Shown here: in pieces, positions 36,320-45,534 of the stretch | Layout: each line of letters starts with the position of its first letter | Position numbering within the stretch: position 1 is the stretch's first letter | NCBI RefSeq assembly: GCF_023923205.1 | Contig: NZ_CP099490.1 | Span: 372,001-436,000, forward strand | DNA: 64,000 bases | Direction: 5' to 3' | DNA from: Ornithinimicrobium cryptoxanthini | GTDB lineage: Bacteria; Actinomycetota; Actinomycetes; Actinomycetales; Dermatophilaceae | Program-made: the position numbers and the translations under genes | Notes under the pieces: model-generated | Seen by the model: only the letters and a program-made list of their open reading frames with translations | Database searches by the model: none | What the model was told of the DNA's origin: nothing

Positions 36320-37921
36320 TCACTCGTCGGCCACGAAGCGCAGCGTGAAAGTGCCGTTGCCGTCGTCACCCAGCGTGGCGCTGAAGCCGACCGCGGCGAG
36401 CTGCTCGAGCGACTCGCGTGCCTGTGCGTCGGCGACCTCGGCGAGGTAGAGGTCCTCGATGGCGTTGATGTTGAGATAGAACACCGAGTCGGCGTCCTCA
36501 GCATTGGGCACTGCGTCCTGGAACGTTGTGTGGTTGCCCAGCGCGCCACCCTCAGCGACCGCGTCGACATACGGACGGCTGACACCGACCGTGAAGACCC
36601 CGTCGTCGGAGCGCCGCAGCGCGATCCGCTCGGCCTCCGGCTCACCCGTGAGCTCGAAGGCGCGCATGAGCAGGTCCTCGGCCTTCGCGGTGTCGGTCTC
36701 GGTGCGGTAGGCGATCGCCCAGTTGTCGAAGTCCTCCAGGTCGTCCTGCAGATCCAGGATGCCTGGCCCGACGGACAGCACGAGGCTGGAGCCGAGCAGG
36801 GTCTGGATGTCGTCCGGCAGGGTGAAGCCGGCCTCGGCGGCCTGCGCCTCGGCGTCGGCCATCTCGGTCGGCAGCTGCTCCTTGAACGCGGCATAGGCCC
36901 TGGCCAGGAGCTGGTCGCCGTGCTCCTGGCTGATCGCTGCGACGGTGTCCTCCGGCAGGTCGAGGACCAGGTGCCCGCTGTCGCCACCCTCGATGCCAGC
37001 GGCGTCGATCCCGCGGGTCACGCCGTGCACCTCGATGTTGCCCTCAGCGAAACGGAGCGCGGCGGCATAGCGGCCGGTGGCAGCGTCCTGGGCGAGGTCC
37101 GACTGACCGGTCAGGCTGCCGAGCAGGCCGTAGGCCGACGGCGACAGGCTCGCGGCATCGTCCATCGACTGCTGCGCCAGGGGGCTGTCGGCTAGTGCGG
37201 CCAGTGGTTCGACATCGACCCAGCCGGACAGCACGCCCTGGTCGCCGAGCGCGTCCATGTCGCTGCGGAACGTTTCCTTGTCCGCGAGCGTCCCGGCCTC
37301 CACGAGGTCCTGCATCCCACCGACGGCGGCCGTCGTGGTCAGCACGGCGTAGTCACCGTGGAAGTACCAGTCGAGACCATCCTCACCCTCACTGGCGTTG
37401 GTCGCCTCCTGCAACTTGGTCAGCCCCGCGTCAGCGCCCTCCTCGTCCTTGACCTGCAGGGCGATGCCGAAGTAGGGCTCCTCGCCGCCGTTGGGCACGA
37501 TGCCCAGAGCCATCCGGTCACCGAGCCAGGGCTCGATGTCCTCCCGGTAGTCGATCGCGGCGAACGCCTCGTCCTCCTCGGCCATCCAGTCGAAGGCCTT
37601 CTCCCGGATGTCACCGTCCCGGAGGGTCTCAAGGACATCCTCGTCCAGTCCCTGGAAGAAGCGGACGGCCGCGATCTTCTCTCCGACACTGGGGTTGATG
37701 TCCAGGCTGACGTAGGCGGCCGTCTCGGCGGGCAGCGCACTCGAGGGCTGGTCGCCGCCCCCACCGAGCATGCGGGTTGCCGCCCAGGCACCTCCGCCGA
37801 TCACCAGCGCGGCTAGGACGGCTAGCGCGATGAGCAGGAAGGACCTGCTCCGGGGAGGTGTCGGTTCGGCATACGCATGGCTCTGTGGCCGGTCAAAGGT
37901 TCCGGCGGGTGGTGCGGTCAT
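36320..37921 (-). CDS. DUF3352 membrane-anchored protein
   Basis: A protein of 533 aa from ATG 37921 (GGGGGAG just upstream). A Pro-rich cytoplasmic N-terminus (about 1-25) is followed by one transmembrane helix (SFLLIALAVLAALVIGGG, about 27-45) and a large exported region. The latter starts LPAETAAYVSLDINPSVGEK, the entry motif of DUF3352, and repeats similar alpha/beta units with AFDWMAEE and a C-terminal VFTVGVSRPYVDAVA. Family members are widespread in actinobacteria and have no settled function. Confidence 0.8.
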   Translation of the reverse strand: MTAPPAGTFDRPQSHAYAEPTPPRSRSFLLIALAVLAALVIGGGAWAATRMLGGGGDQPSSALPAETAAYVSLDINPSVGEKIAAVRFFQGLDEDVLETLRDGDIREKAFDWMAEEDEAFAAIDYREDIEPWLGDRMALGIVPNGGEEPYFGIALQVKDEEGADAGLTKLQEATNASEGEDGLDWYFHGDYAVLTTTAAVGGMQDLVEAGTLADKETFRSDMDALGDQGVLSGWVDVEPLAALADSPLAQQSMDDAASLSPSAYGLLGSLTGQSDLAQDAATGRYAAALRFAEGNIEVHGVTRGIDAAGIEGGDSGHLVLDLPEDTVAAISQEHGDQLLARAYAAFKEQLPTEMADAEAQAAEAGFTLPDDIQTLLGSSLVLSVGPGILDLQDDLEDFDNWAIAYRTETDTAKAEDLLMRAFELTGEPEAERIALRRSDDGVFTVGVSRPYVDAVAEGGALGNHTTFQDAVPNAEDADSVFYLNINAIEDLYLAEVADAQARESLEQLAAVGFSATLGDDGNGTFTLRFVADE

Positions 37922-38265
37922 AACTCCCCCTGGGGTCGTGTAGGTGGATCGGAACGGCCGCGGAGTCCGGTCCGCGGCGGTTCTGGGACGTGCCCTATGC
38001 GCCCCACGATACCGCCTGCCGGACTTCGTGATCAGATCGTTATCTGGTGATCGAAAGAACCCTGCGGCGCTCTCGTGACGTAGTGACCTGCTGAAAAACA
38101 AGCATGTGATTTCGCACAGTCGGCACAACGGGGCTCGAGTGACCACTGATAGGGCTGTGACCTGCGCAAATGTGTGGGGCTGGAGTTTCTATTGTGGCGC
38201 CTAGGGCTTAGCGTCAGGGCGGTTGCACCCCTTTGCCCCGTGCAATCACCTGACGATGGAAGTGA
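37922..38265. other. 344-bp divergent regulatory region
   Basis: The gap lies between the divergent DUF3352 and NlpC/P60 genes and is less G+C-rich near 38010-38200. TATTGT at 38188-38193 is a possible -10 element for the hydrolase. I looked for the c-di-AMP riboswitch often found before actinobacterial wall hydrolases and did not find its conserved core. No gene is visible. Confidence 0.4.
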
Positions 38266-39852
38266 GTGGTTGTGGCCCGCCCCGGACGCCCGACGAGGTA
38301 TGGCGCGCTCGTCACGAGTGCCTTCCTCCTGATCTCTGCAGCACCCGCGACCGCAGAGGAGCACATCCCCTCGCAGGACGAGGTGCGAGCGGCCAGGACG
38401 TTGGTCACCGACACCGAGGGCAGGGTCGGCGAGCTCGACGCGCTCATGCAGACCTACACGGCAGAGCTGCGCAGCGCTCAGCAGGTGGCCCAGATCGCCA
38501 GCGAGGAGTCGGCCGTCGCTCGCTACGAGGCGGACGAGGCTGCTGCAGAGTCCGAGCGACTGGCCGAGGAGGCACAGGCCGCCAGGCAGGAGGCCGACGA
38601 TGCCACCCAGGTCCTCGGCAGACATGCGGCGGAGGCCTACAAGTCCGGTGGCCTGTCGACCCTTGAGCTCTTGTTGTCGGCCGGTCCTGAGGACCTGATG
38701 GAGCGGGCTGGCTCGCTCGAGGTGGTCAGCCGCATCCGGTCACGTGACGCCGACGATGCTGCTCTGGCCTCCGGCACGGCCCAGGCGCTGGAGCGGGAGG
38801 CGGCCCTCGCGGCGGCTCAGGCCCAGGCCGCTGCCATCCGGGCCGATGAGGCCGAGTCCGCGGCGTCGTCCGCGGTCGAGGCGGCGCAGGCCAAGAGTCA
38901 TCAGCTGGGCACCGAGCGGGAGGCGACTCTGCTGGAGCTCGCGCGACTGCGACAGGTGTCGGTGGACACGGAGCGCACCCGCCAGGAAGCGCTCCAGGCG
39001 CAGGCGGACCAGCGTGCCGCTGAGGCTGAGCAGCGCCGGGTCGAGGCGCAGCTGGCCCAGGAACAGCTCGCCGCGGCCCAGCTGGCGAAGCAGGACCAAG
39101 CGGCACCGGCACCCACCGCCGATGCCGGTGGACAGCTGCCCGAGAACCCGCCGCCCAGCGTGCTGCCGCAGCCCTCGCCGGCGCCGAGCCCCGCCCCGAC
39201 GCCCCCTCCGGCGCCGAGCCCGACACCGCCGGCGCCGAGCCCGACTCCTCCGCCCGCACCCAGCCCGACGCACCCTCCGGCGCCCGCTCCCAGCCCGGCG
39301 CCGACTCCTCCGCCCCCCGCGCCGACGCCGACGCCTCCGCCCCCCGCACCGGCGCCGACGCCTCCGCCCCCCGCACCGGCGCCGACACCTCCGCCCCCCG
39401 CGCCGACGCCGACACCTCCGCCGGCCCCGACTCCTCCGCCTGCCCCCGCCCCGCCGCCCCCACCGCCGGCTCCGGCTCCGGGTGCGGAGACCGCGATCGG
39501 CTGGGCCCACCAACAGCTCGGCAAGCCCTACATCTGGGGTGGTGAGGGACCGGACGGCTTCGACTGCTCAGGACTGACCAAGGTGGCCTGGGCGCAGGCC
39601 GGTGTGCAGCTGACCCACTCGAGCCGGATCCAGTATCAGCAGACGGCGAAGGTGCCCGTGAGTCAGGCCCAGCGTGGCGACCTGCTGTTCTATAGCTATG
39701 ACGGCACGAGCGCCGGGATCTTCCACGTCGCCATCTATCTCGGTGACGGCCAGGTCATCCACTCGCTGCGTGACTGGTCGAGCTGGAGCGGCACCAAGGT
39801 GACCGGGATGTATTACGCCACTGGGCTGTTGCCTCAGGCTGGCCGCCCCTGA
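38266..39852 (+). CDS. NlpC/P60 peptidoglycan hydrolase with coiled coil and Pro-rich linker
   Basis: An exported protein of 528 aa. A signal peptide ends near ISAAPATA. A long Ala/Glu/Arg coiled coil (about 35-280) resembles RipA/CwlO-type hydrolases. A linker of Pro-Ala-Pro-Ser/Thr repeats of about 110 residues (about 295-405) follows, then the NlpC/P60 domain with GFDCSGLTKVAW (Cys434), FHVAIYLGDG (His487) and a third His at 499. It cleaves the stem peptide (gamma-D-Glu to diaminoacid bond in this family), probably at division sites. The start may instead be the GTG 6 nt downstream. Confidence 0.9.
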   Translation: MVVARPGRPTRYGALVTSAFLLISAAPATAEEHIPSQDEVRAARTLVTDTEGRVGELDALMQTYTAELRSAQQVAQIASEESAVARYEADEAAAESERLAEEAQAARQEADDATQVLGRHAAEAYKSGGLSTLELLLSAGPEDLMERAGSLEVVSRIRSRDADDAALASGTAQALEREAALAAAQAQAAAIRADEAESAASSAVEAAQAKSHQLGTEREATLLELARLRQVSVDTERTRQEALQAQADQRAAEAEQRRVEAQLAQEQLAAAQLAKQDQAAPAPTADAGGQLPENPPPSVLPQPSPAPSPAPTPPPAPSPTPPAPSPTPPPAPSPTHPPAPAPSPAPTPPPPAPTPTPPPPAPAPTPPPPAPAPTPPPPAPTPTPPPAPTPPPAPAPPPPPPAPAPGAETAIGWAHQQLGKPYIWGGEGPDGFDCSGLTKVAWAQAGVQLTHSSRIQYQQTAKVPVSQAQRGDLLFYSYDGTSAGIFHVAIYLGDGQVIHSLRDWSSWSGTKVTGMYYATGLLPQAGRP

Positions 39853-39890
39853 CCCGTGGGTCGGGACAGACTGGGAGCACCCGCAATGCG

Positions 39891-39933
39891 GAGAAGGGGC
39901 CCGTTGGCGCTGTGCGTCACCGGGCCCCTTCTC
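39891..39933 (+). terminator. Terminator between the NlpC/P60 gene and ppa
   Basis: A 13-bp stem, GAGAAGGGGCCCG / CGGGCCCCTTCTC, with a 17-nt loop, followed by GAACTTTT. It serves the hydrolase gene and possibly the convergent ppa. Confidence 0.75.
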
Positions 39934-39993
39934 GAACTTTTCGGGGTGCTTCTCGAATTCTGCGGGGCTGTGCTGGGGTCCTCCGAGCCGGAG

Positions 39994-40521
39994 TCAGTGC
40001 CCCTGGTTGCCTGGACCTGCCCAGCGAGCTGTGCTCAGTCCCGCATCCTTGGCCCGCTGCACGGCCTCGTGGTAGGTCTGCTCGGACTCGGCGCGACCGG
40101 CCCAGTGGGCACCCTCGACCGACTTGCCGGGCTCCAGGTCCTTGTAGACCTCGAAGAAGTGCTGGATCTCCAGGCGGGTGTGGTCACCGATGTGCTCGAG
40201 TTCGCGGATGTGTGCCTTGCGGGGGTCGTCTGCGGGCACGCAGATGATCTTGTCGTCACCACCGGCCTCGTCACGCATGTGGAACATGCCGATGGGGCGC
40301 GCCGCGACGAGGCAGCCGGGCCAGGTCGGCTCGTCCAGCAGCACCAGCGCGTCCAGCGGGTCCCCGTCCTCTCCGAGGGTGTCCTCGATGTATCCGTAGT
40401 CGGCCGGATAGCGGGTGGCCGTGAACAGCATCCGATCAAGACGGATCCGGCCGGTGGCGTGGTCCACCTCGTATTTGTTGCGGCTCCCCTGCGGGATCTC
40501 GATGGTCACATCGAAGTTCAT
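39994..40521 (-). CDS. ppa: Inorganic pyrophosphatase, family I
   Basis: A soluble, Mg-dependent PPase of 175 aa. [29 protein letters not shown] and [10 protein letters not shown] (metal-binding Asp cluster) are intact, as is DDPRKAHI. It hydrolyses cytosolic PPi, pulling biosynthetic reactions forward. It is divergent from dacB across about 100 bp, as in mycobacteria. Confidence 0.97.
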   Translation of the reverse strand: MNFDVTIEIPQGSRNKYEVDHATGRIRLDRMLFTATRYPADYGYIEDTLGEDGDPLDALVLLDEPTWPGCLVAARPIGMFHMRDEAGGDDKIICVPADDPRKAHIRELEHIGDHTRLEIQHFFEVYKDLEPGKSVEGAHWAGRAESEQTYHEAVQRAKDAGLSTARWAGPGNQGH

Positions 40522-40618
40522 GAGGTCAACCCTTCGTGGTCGGGGCGTCGTGTCGGTGCCAGTGGTTATTCTGTGGAGCCAGTTTCACTCACTCAGGCCG
40601 TTCGAGAAAGCAGGCGCC

Positions 40619-42073
40619 ATGCAGGGACGTCGCCGGGCGAGCGCAGCCGTGCTGTCACTGTGTCTCGTCGTGCCAGTCACCGCAGCCTATGCCGGATCGG
40701 GCGACCTCGACGGCTCGGCCCAGGTTGCCGCTCCCTCCGCCAGCCCCGTGATCGGGGTGGCAGCGGCACAGGTTGCCGTGCGCCCGCACATCGCGCCGCA
40801 GCCGCCGCCGGTGCTTGTGCCCGTGAGCCGGGGTCGACCGGTCGACCCAGCGGTCCTGGGCTCGTTGATCCAGGACGAGCTGAGCAGCGAGTGGCTTGGG
40901 GACCCGGCCCACGTCGCCGTCACCGTGCGTGATGTGGACACCGGTGAGCACCTCTTCGACCAGAACGCCGACCGAGCACTGACCCCGGCGTCCACCACCA
41001 AGCTGCTCGCGGCCGCGGCGATCGTCACGTCCCTGCCGATGGACGAACCGTTCCGGACCACGGTGGTGACGGGGGAGGAGCCTCACAAGATCATCCTCGT
41101 CGCCGGTGGCGACATGCTGATCGCGCGTGGGGCGGGGGACCCCACTCAGGTTGAGGGCAGGGCGGGACTGGCCGATCTAGCGGACCAGACCGCGGCCGAG
41201 CTCACCTCCCGCGGGCTGGGAGCCGAGGACACGCCGGTGCGCGTCGAGCTCGACACCAGTTATGCCCAGGGACCGGACCGCGCGCCCGGGTGGACTGACT
41301 ACTGGCTGACCGAGGGCTACACCGGACGGATCACCATGTTGGCCCTGGTCGAGGACCGTGCCATCCCCTTCCATCCCGCACCGGCCGACCCCGCCCAGGC
41401 CACGAGCCTTGCGTTCAAGGATGCTCTCCGCGAGCGCGGGATCGCGCTTACCGGTGGCCCCAGGACCACGGCGGCCGAGGTGGTCGCACCGGAGGGGGCC
41501 GAGCTGTTGGCAGAGGTCGAGTCGGCCCCCGCTCGTGACGTGCTCTCGGAGGCCCTCGCCAGCAGCGACAACGCCATGGTCGAGCAGCTGGCACGACAGG
41601 CGGCGGTCGCCGACGGCGTCGGAGCCGATCCGGACTCCGTGAAGGCCTGGGTGCTCGAGCAGGTCGCCGGCTACGGCGTGGATGTGGCCGGCGTCCAGCT
41701 GGCGGACGTCTCCGGGCTCTCGGACGGCACAAGCATCCCCGCCCGAGTGCTCGGGGACCTCCTGGTGGTCGGAGCCGACGGGGATGATCCCGGCCTGCAG
41801 AGCGTCTTGGGTGAGCTGCCCATCGCGGGCTTCTCGGGCACTCTGTGGGACCGGTTCCACCTGGACCGACACGCGCCAGCCGTGGGTGTGGCGCGCGCCA
41901 AGACGGGCGCCCTGCCCGGCGTCACGACACTGGCTGGTCTCGTCGTGACCCAGGACGGGCGGATGCTCGCCTTCGCCGTGCTCGCCGATGACGTCGGACG
42001 AGACGGCGCGGGGCTGGAGGCACGCTCGGTCGTCGACAGCATCGTCGCCGAGCTGGCCGTCTGCGGTTGCTGA
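40619..42073 (+). CDS. dacB: D-alanyl-D-alanine carboxypeptidase, PBP4/DacB type
   Basis: An exported class C penicillin-binding protein of 484 aa. A signal peptide ends near AAYAG. Active-site motifs are STTK (in LTPASTTKLLAAA), SSDN (in LASSDNAM) and KTG (in RAKTGALPG). It trims or cleaves peptidoglycan peptides. ATG 40619 gives a sensible signal peptide (MQGRRRASAAVL). A -10-like TATTCT is at 40567-40572. Confidence 0.93.
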   Translation: MQGRRRASAAVLSLCLVVPVTAAYAGSGDLDGSAQVAAPSASPVIGVAAAQVAVRPHIAPQPPPVLVPVSRGRPVDPAVLGSLIQDELSSEWLGDPAHVAVTVRDVDTGEHLFDQNADRALTPASTTKLLAAAAIVTSLPMDEPFRTTVVTGEEPHKIILVAGGDMLIARGAGDPTQVEGRAGLADLADQTAAELTSRGLGAEDTPVRVELDTSYAQGPDRAPGWTDYWLTEGYTGRITMLALVEDRAIPFHPAPADPAQATSLAFKDALRERGIALTGGPRTTAAEVVAPEGAELLAEVESAPARDVLSEALASSDNAMVEQLARQAAVADGVGADPDSVKAWVLEQVAGYGVDVAGVQLADVSGLSDGTSIPARVLGDLLVVGADGDDPGLQSVLGELPIAGFSGTLWDRFHLDRHAPAVGVARAKTGALPGVTTLAGLVVTQDGRMLAFAVLADDVGRDGAGLEARSVVDSIVAELAVCGC

Positions 42074-42080
42074 GAGCGGC

Positions 42081-42479
42081 TCAGAGCGTGCTCGGCGGCA
42101 GATGCCCTGCCTCGATAGCCGTCGCCACGTCCCGGATCGCCTGACGGCTCTCGACCCAGTCCCCGGCCGACTCCTCCCAGCTGGGCTGCCATCCCCGTCG
42201 GGCCTCGATCGTCCAGTGCGCCCCAAACAGGACCCGGCCCAGGATCGCGAAGGGCAGCACCAGCAGCAGGAGCAGGAGCTCGAGGCCCGCGACGAGAACC
42301 AGCAGCAGGAACGGCAGCATCAGGATTAAGGCGATGCCCCCGATGACCAGGCTGATCGGATCGTCTCCCAGTGCGGGAGTGTCTGGCATGGCCTCCAGTG
42401 CGCCTCTCACGCGGCGACGCCACGGCACCCACCGTCGGCTCACCCGCCACGTCTGCCCCGTCGGATCCTTGACCTTCAC
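42081..42479 (-). CDS. Small membrane protein of unknown function
   Basis: A protein of 132 aa from GTG 42479. The basic N-terminus (VKVKDPTGQTWRVSRRWVPW) is followed by a long hydrophobic stretch, probably two helices (about 42-85), and a cytosolic tail with SWEESAGDWVESRQAIRDVA. Repeated Leu codons make the membrane part highly hydrophobic. It is convergent with dacB, 8 bp apart, and looks leaderless. I do not recognise the family. Confidence 0.65.
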   Translation of the reverse strand: MKVKDPTGQTWRVSRRWVPWRRRVRGALEAMPDTPALGDDPISLVIGGIALILMLPFLLLVLVAGLELLLLLLVLPFAILGRVLFGAHWTIEARRGWQPSWEESAGDWVESRQAIRDVATAIEAGHLPPSTL

Positions 42480-42486
42480 GCAGGGA

Positions 42487-42492
42487 AGGGTA
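42487..42492 (-). promoter_or_regulatory. -10 box TACCCT, leaderless start of small membrane gene
   Basis: On the minus strand TACCCT ends 7 nt before GTG 42479, with pyrimidine-rich DNA and no ribosome site between. Confidence 0.45.
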
Positions 42493-42666
42493 GTGCCGGA
42501 TCCGGCCCGACGAGAATCTGTGTCCACAACCCCCCGCGGCACCCTCATGTGCAGTCCGGCCGCAACCCCGTCGGCACTCTCGTGTGCGGTCCGACCGCAG
42601 CCCCGCGGCACCCTGGCCCGCGCCTCAGGGCTGCACTCGTGCGCAGCCCTCGTCGGAGCTTCCCAT

Positions 42667-42672
42667 TAGGTT
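42667..42672 (+). promoter_or_regulatory. -10 box TAGGTT, leaderless start of metalloprotease gene
   Basis: TAGGTT ends 7 nt before ATG 42680; no ribosome site is present. Confidence 0.5.
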
Positions 42673-42679
42673 GGGACGT

Positions 42680-43804
42680 ATGACGGACGATCTGGTGAAC
42701 GACCCGAGCCCCGCCACCGCACCGGGCGCCGACGAGCCTGCAACGGGGGAGGGCGCAGGCGCTGACTACGTGGACTGGGAGTTCGCCGCGTCGGCAGGGC
42801 GCCGCTTGGCGCCGGCCGGGCCGAGCGTGTCCCGGGACGAGATCGACCAGCTGGTCGCCGAGCTGCGGGAGGCCACCAGGACGGCGGTCGCACCGGTGGC
42901 CGACACCAGCGGGCTGCACGCACCGCAAGATGCCCCGAGTCCCCTCGTCGTCGACCGGGGCGGGTGGATCGAGGCCAACGCGGTCTCGATGAAGGGCATG
43001 CTCGCGCCGGTGCTCGACCACGTGGTCGCAGCCCGGGCCAGGGGGCGCCAGCCGGCAGAGGGGATGCGCAAGGTCGGGGGCCGGGTGACCGGTGCCGAGG
43101 TCGGGAGCATGCTCGCCTGGGTGAGCACCAAGGTGCTGGGGCAATATGACCTGGCGCCGGAGAGCACCCCGCGGCTGCTCCTGGTCGCGCCCAACATCAT
43201 GACCGCCGAGCGCGACCTGGGCGTGGTCCCGAGCGACTTCCGACTCTGGGTCTGTCTGCACGAGGAGACCCACAGGGTCCAGTTCACCGCCGTGCCGTGG
43301 CTGCGTCAGCACATCCTCGACGCCGCTCGTGACATCGGCACCAAGCTGGTCCCGGAGCCGGACCAGACGAGCCAGCGACTGCAGCAGATCGTCACGGCTC
43401 TGCCGGGCGTCATCCGCGGGGACACCGACATCACCCAGGTGCTGGCCACCCCCGAGCAACGGGAGAAGCTGGCCGAGATCACCGCCGTCATGTCCCTGCT
43501 GGAGGGGCACGCCGACGTCATCATGGATGACGTCGGTCCGTCGGTCATCCCCACCGTGGCCACCATCCGGGCGAAGTTCCAGCAACGCCGCAAGGGCTCG
43601 GGCTCGGTGGACAAGATCCTGCGCAGACTGCTCGGCATGGACGCCAAGATGGCGCAGTACCGCGACGGCGCCGTCTTCGTGCGCGCCGTCACCGACCAGA
43701 TCGGCCGCGAGGGCTTCAACCGGGTGTGGGAGTCACCTGAGACGCTGCCGCGACCCACTGAGATCGCCGACCCCGCCGCCTGGGTGCGCCGGGTCCACGG
43801 CTGA
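42680..43804 (+). CDS. Zinc-dependent metalloprotease-like protein (DUF2342)
   Basis: A protein of 374 aa with a conserved HEETH (His194-His198) zinc motif in LWVCLHEETHRVQFTAVPWL and a downstream LLEGHADVIMDDVG that can supply the third ligand. This is the actinobacterial family annotated as F420-biosynthesis-associated or zinc-dependent metalloprotease (Rv3626c type); proteolytic activity is unproven as far as I know. There is no signal peptide. The order dacB, this gene, tilS, hpt matches M. tuberculosis. Confidence 0.88.
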   Translation: MTDDLVNDPSPATAPGADEPATGEGAGADYVDWEFAASAGRRLAPAGPSVSRDEIDQLVAELREATRTAVAPVADTSGLHAPQDAPSPLVVDRGGWIEANAVSMKGMLAPVLDHVVAARARGRQPAEGMRKVGGRVTGAEVGSMLAWVSTKVLGQYDLAPESTPRLLLVAPNIMTAERDLGVVPSDFRLWVCLHEETHRVQFTAVPWLRQHILDAARDIGTKLVPEPDQTSQRLQQIVTALPGVIRGDTDITQVLATPEQREKLAEITAVMSLLEGHADVIMDDVGPSVIPTVATIRAKFQQRRKGSGSVDKILRRLLGMDAKMAQYRDGAVFVRAVTDQIGREGFNRVWESPETLPRPTEIADPAAWVRRVHG

Positions 43805-43809
43805 GCCCG

Positions 43810-44805
43810 GTGGCCGGTCCGCCTCCCGCCGTTGCGGCCACGAGGGTGGCGGTGCGGCGGACGCTGACGACGCTGGGCCTGCGCGGACAACCGGTCCTGG
43901 TGGCGTGCTCCGGTGGCGCTGACTCGCTGGCGCTCGCGGCAGCTGCTGCGTTCGTGGTGCCGCGGGAGGGCGGGACGCTCGGCGCGCTCGTCGTCGATCA
44001 CGGACTGCAGGCCGACTCGGCCGACATCGCGCGGGCCGCTGCGGAGCAGTGCCGTGGCCTCGGCGTCACCGACGTCGAGGTCCTGCAGGTCACGGTGACC
44101 GATCGCGGGGATGGGCCGGAGTCCGCGGCCCGGGACGCGCGCCTGGCCGTCCTCACCGACGCGGCCGAGCGCGGGGCCGCGGCCGCCGTCCTGCTGGGCC
44201 ACACGCGTGACGACCAGGCCGAGCAGGTGCTCCTGGGCCTGGCCCGGGGCTCGGGAGCCCGGTCGCTTGCAGGCATCCCACCCGCCCGCCTGGCGCGGCC
44301 CGGGTCGCCGGTCCTGCTGGTGCGCCCCTTCCTGTCGGTCCCGCGCAGCACGACCGAGGCCACCTGCCGAGACCTCGGTCTGTCCCCCTGGGCTGACCCG
44401 CACAACGACGACGAAGCGTTCATGAGAGTGCGCGCCCGCCGGGTCCTGCCGGTCCTGGAGCGGGAGCTGGGCCCCGGCATCGTGGCCGCCCTTGCCCGCA
44501 GCGCAGACCTACTCCGGGACGATGCCGACGCGCTCGACGAGGCCGCACGCACGGCATACCTCCGCCTTGGTGAGCCACCGTGGCCGGTCAGTGGCCTGAC
44601 CGACCTGTCCGGCGCCGTGCGTCGCAGGGTATGGCGCGAGCTGGCGCTGCGGTCCGGTGCCCCGTCGGGGGCGCTCACCGCAGAACACCTGCGGACCGTG
44701 GACCAGCTGGTGACCCACTGGCGGGGGCAGGGACCCGTGGACCTTCCGGGCGGGCTGCGGGTGCATCGCCGGGGCGAGCTGATTTCGCTCGCCAACAGCG
44801 CCTAA
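43810..44805 (+). CDS. tilS: tRNA(Ile)-lysidine synthase
   Basis: A protein of 331 aa with the PP-loop SGGADS (34-39) and the following LVVDHGLQADSADIA and LLGHTRDDQAEQVLLGL motifs. It adds lysine to C34 of tRNA-Ile(CAU) so that AUA is read. The C-terminal domain is short, as in other actinobacteria. GTG start 5 bp after the metalloprotease stop, so probably the same operon, followed by hpt. Confidence 0.95.
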   Translation: MAGPPPAVAATRVAVRRTLTTLGLRGQPVLVACSGGADSLALAAAAAFVVPREGGTLGALVVDHGLQADSADIARAAAEQCRGLGVTDVEVLQVTVTDRGDGPESAARDARLAVLTDAAERGAAAAVLLGHTRDDQAEQVLLGLARGSGARSLAGIPPARLARPGSPVLLVRPFLSVPRSTTEATCRDLGLSPWADPHNDDEAFMRVRARRVLPVLERELGPGIVAALARSADLLRDDADALDEAARTAYLRLGEPPWPVSGLTDLSGAVRRRVWRELALRSGAPSGALTAEHLRTVDQLVTHWRGQGPVDLPGGLRVHRRGELISLANSA

Positions 44806-44841
44806 GGTTGGAGCGCCACCCCGCCGAGCACAGGAGATGAC

Positions 44842-45393
44842 GTGGACGCCGAGCACATGGGTGCAGACCTGGAGAAGGTCCTGCTCACCGAGGAGCAGAT
44901 CCAACAGCGTCTGCAGGAGCTGGCCGAACAGATCTGGGGCGACTACCGGGACAAGGACGTGCTGCTGGTGGGGGTGCTCAGAGGCGCGGTCGTGGTCATG
45001 GCCGACCTGATGAGAGCGCTGCCCGGGACCGCCGAGATGGACTGGATGGCGGTGTCGTCCTACGGCTCGGGCACCAAGTCCTCTGGTGTGGTGCGGATCC
45101 TCAAGGACCTCGACACCGACATCACCAACCGGCACGTCCTGATCGTCGAGGACATCATCGACTCCGGCCTGACGCTGAGCTGGATCCGCTCCAACCTCGA
45201 CTCCCGCAGCCCGGCATCCGTGGAGATCTGCACGCTGCTGCGCAAGCCCGAGGCGGCCAAGGTGGAGATCAACGTGCGCTATGTCGGGTTCGACATCCCC
45301 AACGACTTCGTGGTCGGCTACGGGCTGGACTACGCCGAGAAGTACCGCAACCTGAGGGTCGTCGGCACCCTCGCCCCGCACGTGTACTCGTAG
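44842..45393 (+). CDS. hpt: Hypoxanthine phosphoribosyltransferase
   Basis: A purine salvage enzyme of 183 aa. The PRPP-binding motif [14 protein letters not shown] and the flexible-loop region [11 protein letters not shown] are intact, as is [17 protein letters not shown] near the C-terminus. CAGGAG lies a few bases before the GTG. Following tilS and preceding ftsH is the standard actinobacterial order. Confidence 0.96.
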   Translation: MDAEHMGADLEKVLLTEEQIQQRLQELAEQIWGDYRDKDVLLVGVLRGAVVVMADLMRALPGTAEMDWMAVSSYGSGTKSSGVVRILKDLDTDITNRHVLIVEDIIDSGLTLSWIRSNLDSRSPASVEICTLLRKPEAAKVEINVRYVGFDIPNDFVVGYGLDYAEKYRNLRVVGTLAPHVYS

Positions 45394-45498
45394 GCTTCAC
45401 GACGCCGCAGCGCGCATGGGAGGACGTGTGCGTCGGTGACGTCTGGAACACTAGGACGCTCTGGCACGTTGTCGGCACCAGACCAGGCTTTCTTCGGC

Positions 45499-45534
45499 AG
45501 GAGGACCGGGGCCCATCCGCCCCGACAGTAAATG
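45499..45534 (+). promoter_or_regulatory. Hairpin between Shine-Dalgarno and ATG of ftsH
   Basis: AGGAGG (45499-45504) is 27 nt from the ATG, too far for normal initiation. A perfect 6-bp stem (CGGGGC 45507-45512 / GCCCCG 45519-45524) with a 6-nt loop lies between them. If folded it leaves 9 nt between the site and the ATG, an ideal spacing. No in-frame earlier start is possible because TAA immediately precedes the ATG. Confidence 0.6.

Noticed and set aside
37922..38265. Possible c-di-AMP (ydaO) riboswitch upstream of the NlpC/P60 gene
   Set aside because: Wall-hydrolase genes of actinobacteria often carry it, but I could not find the conserved core segments in order.
39150..39480. Repetitive CCG-rich DNA as a non-coding satellite
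   Set aside because: It is the in-frame Pro-rich linker of the NlpC/P60 hydrolase.
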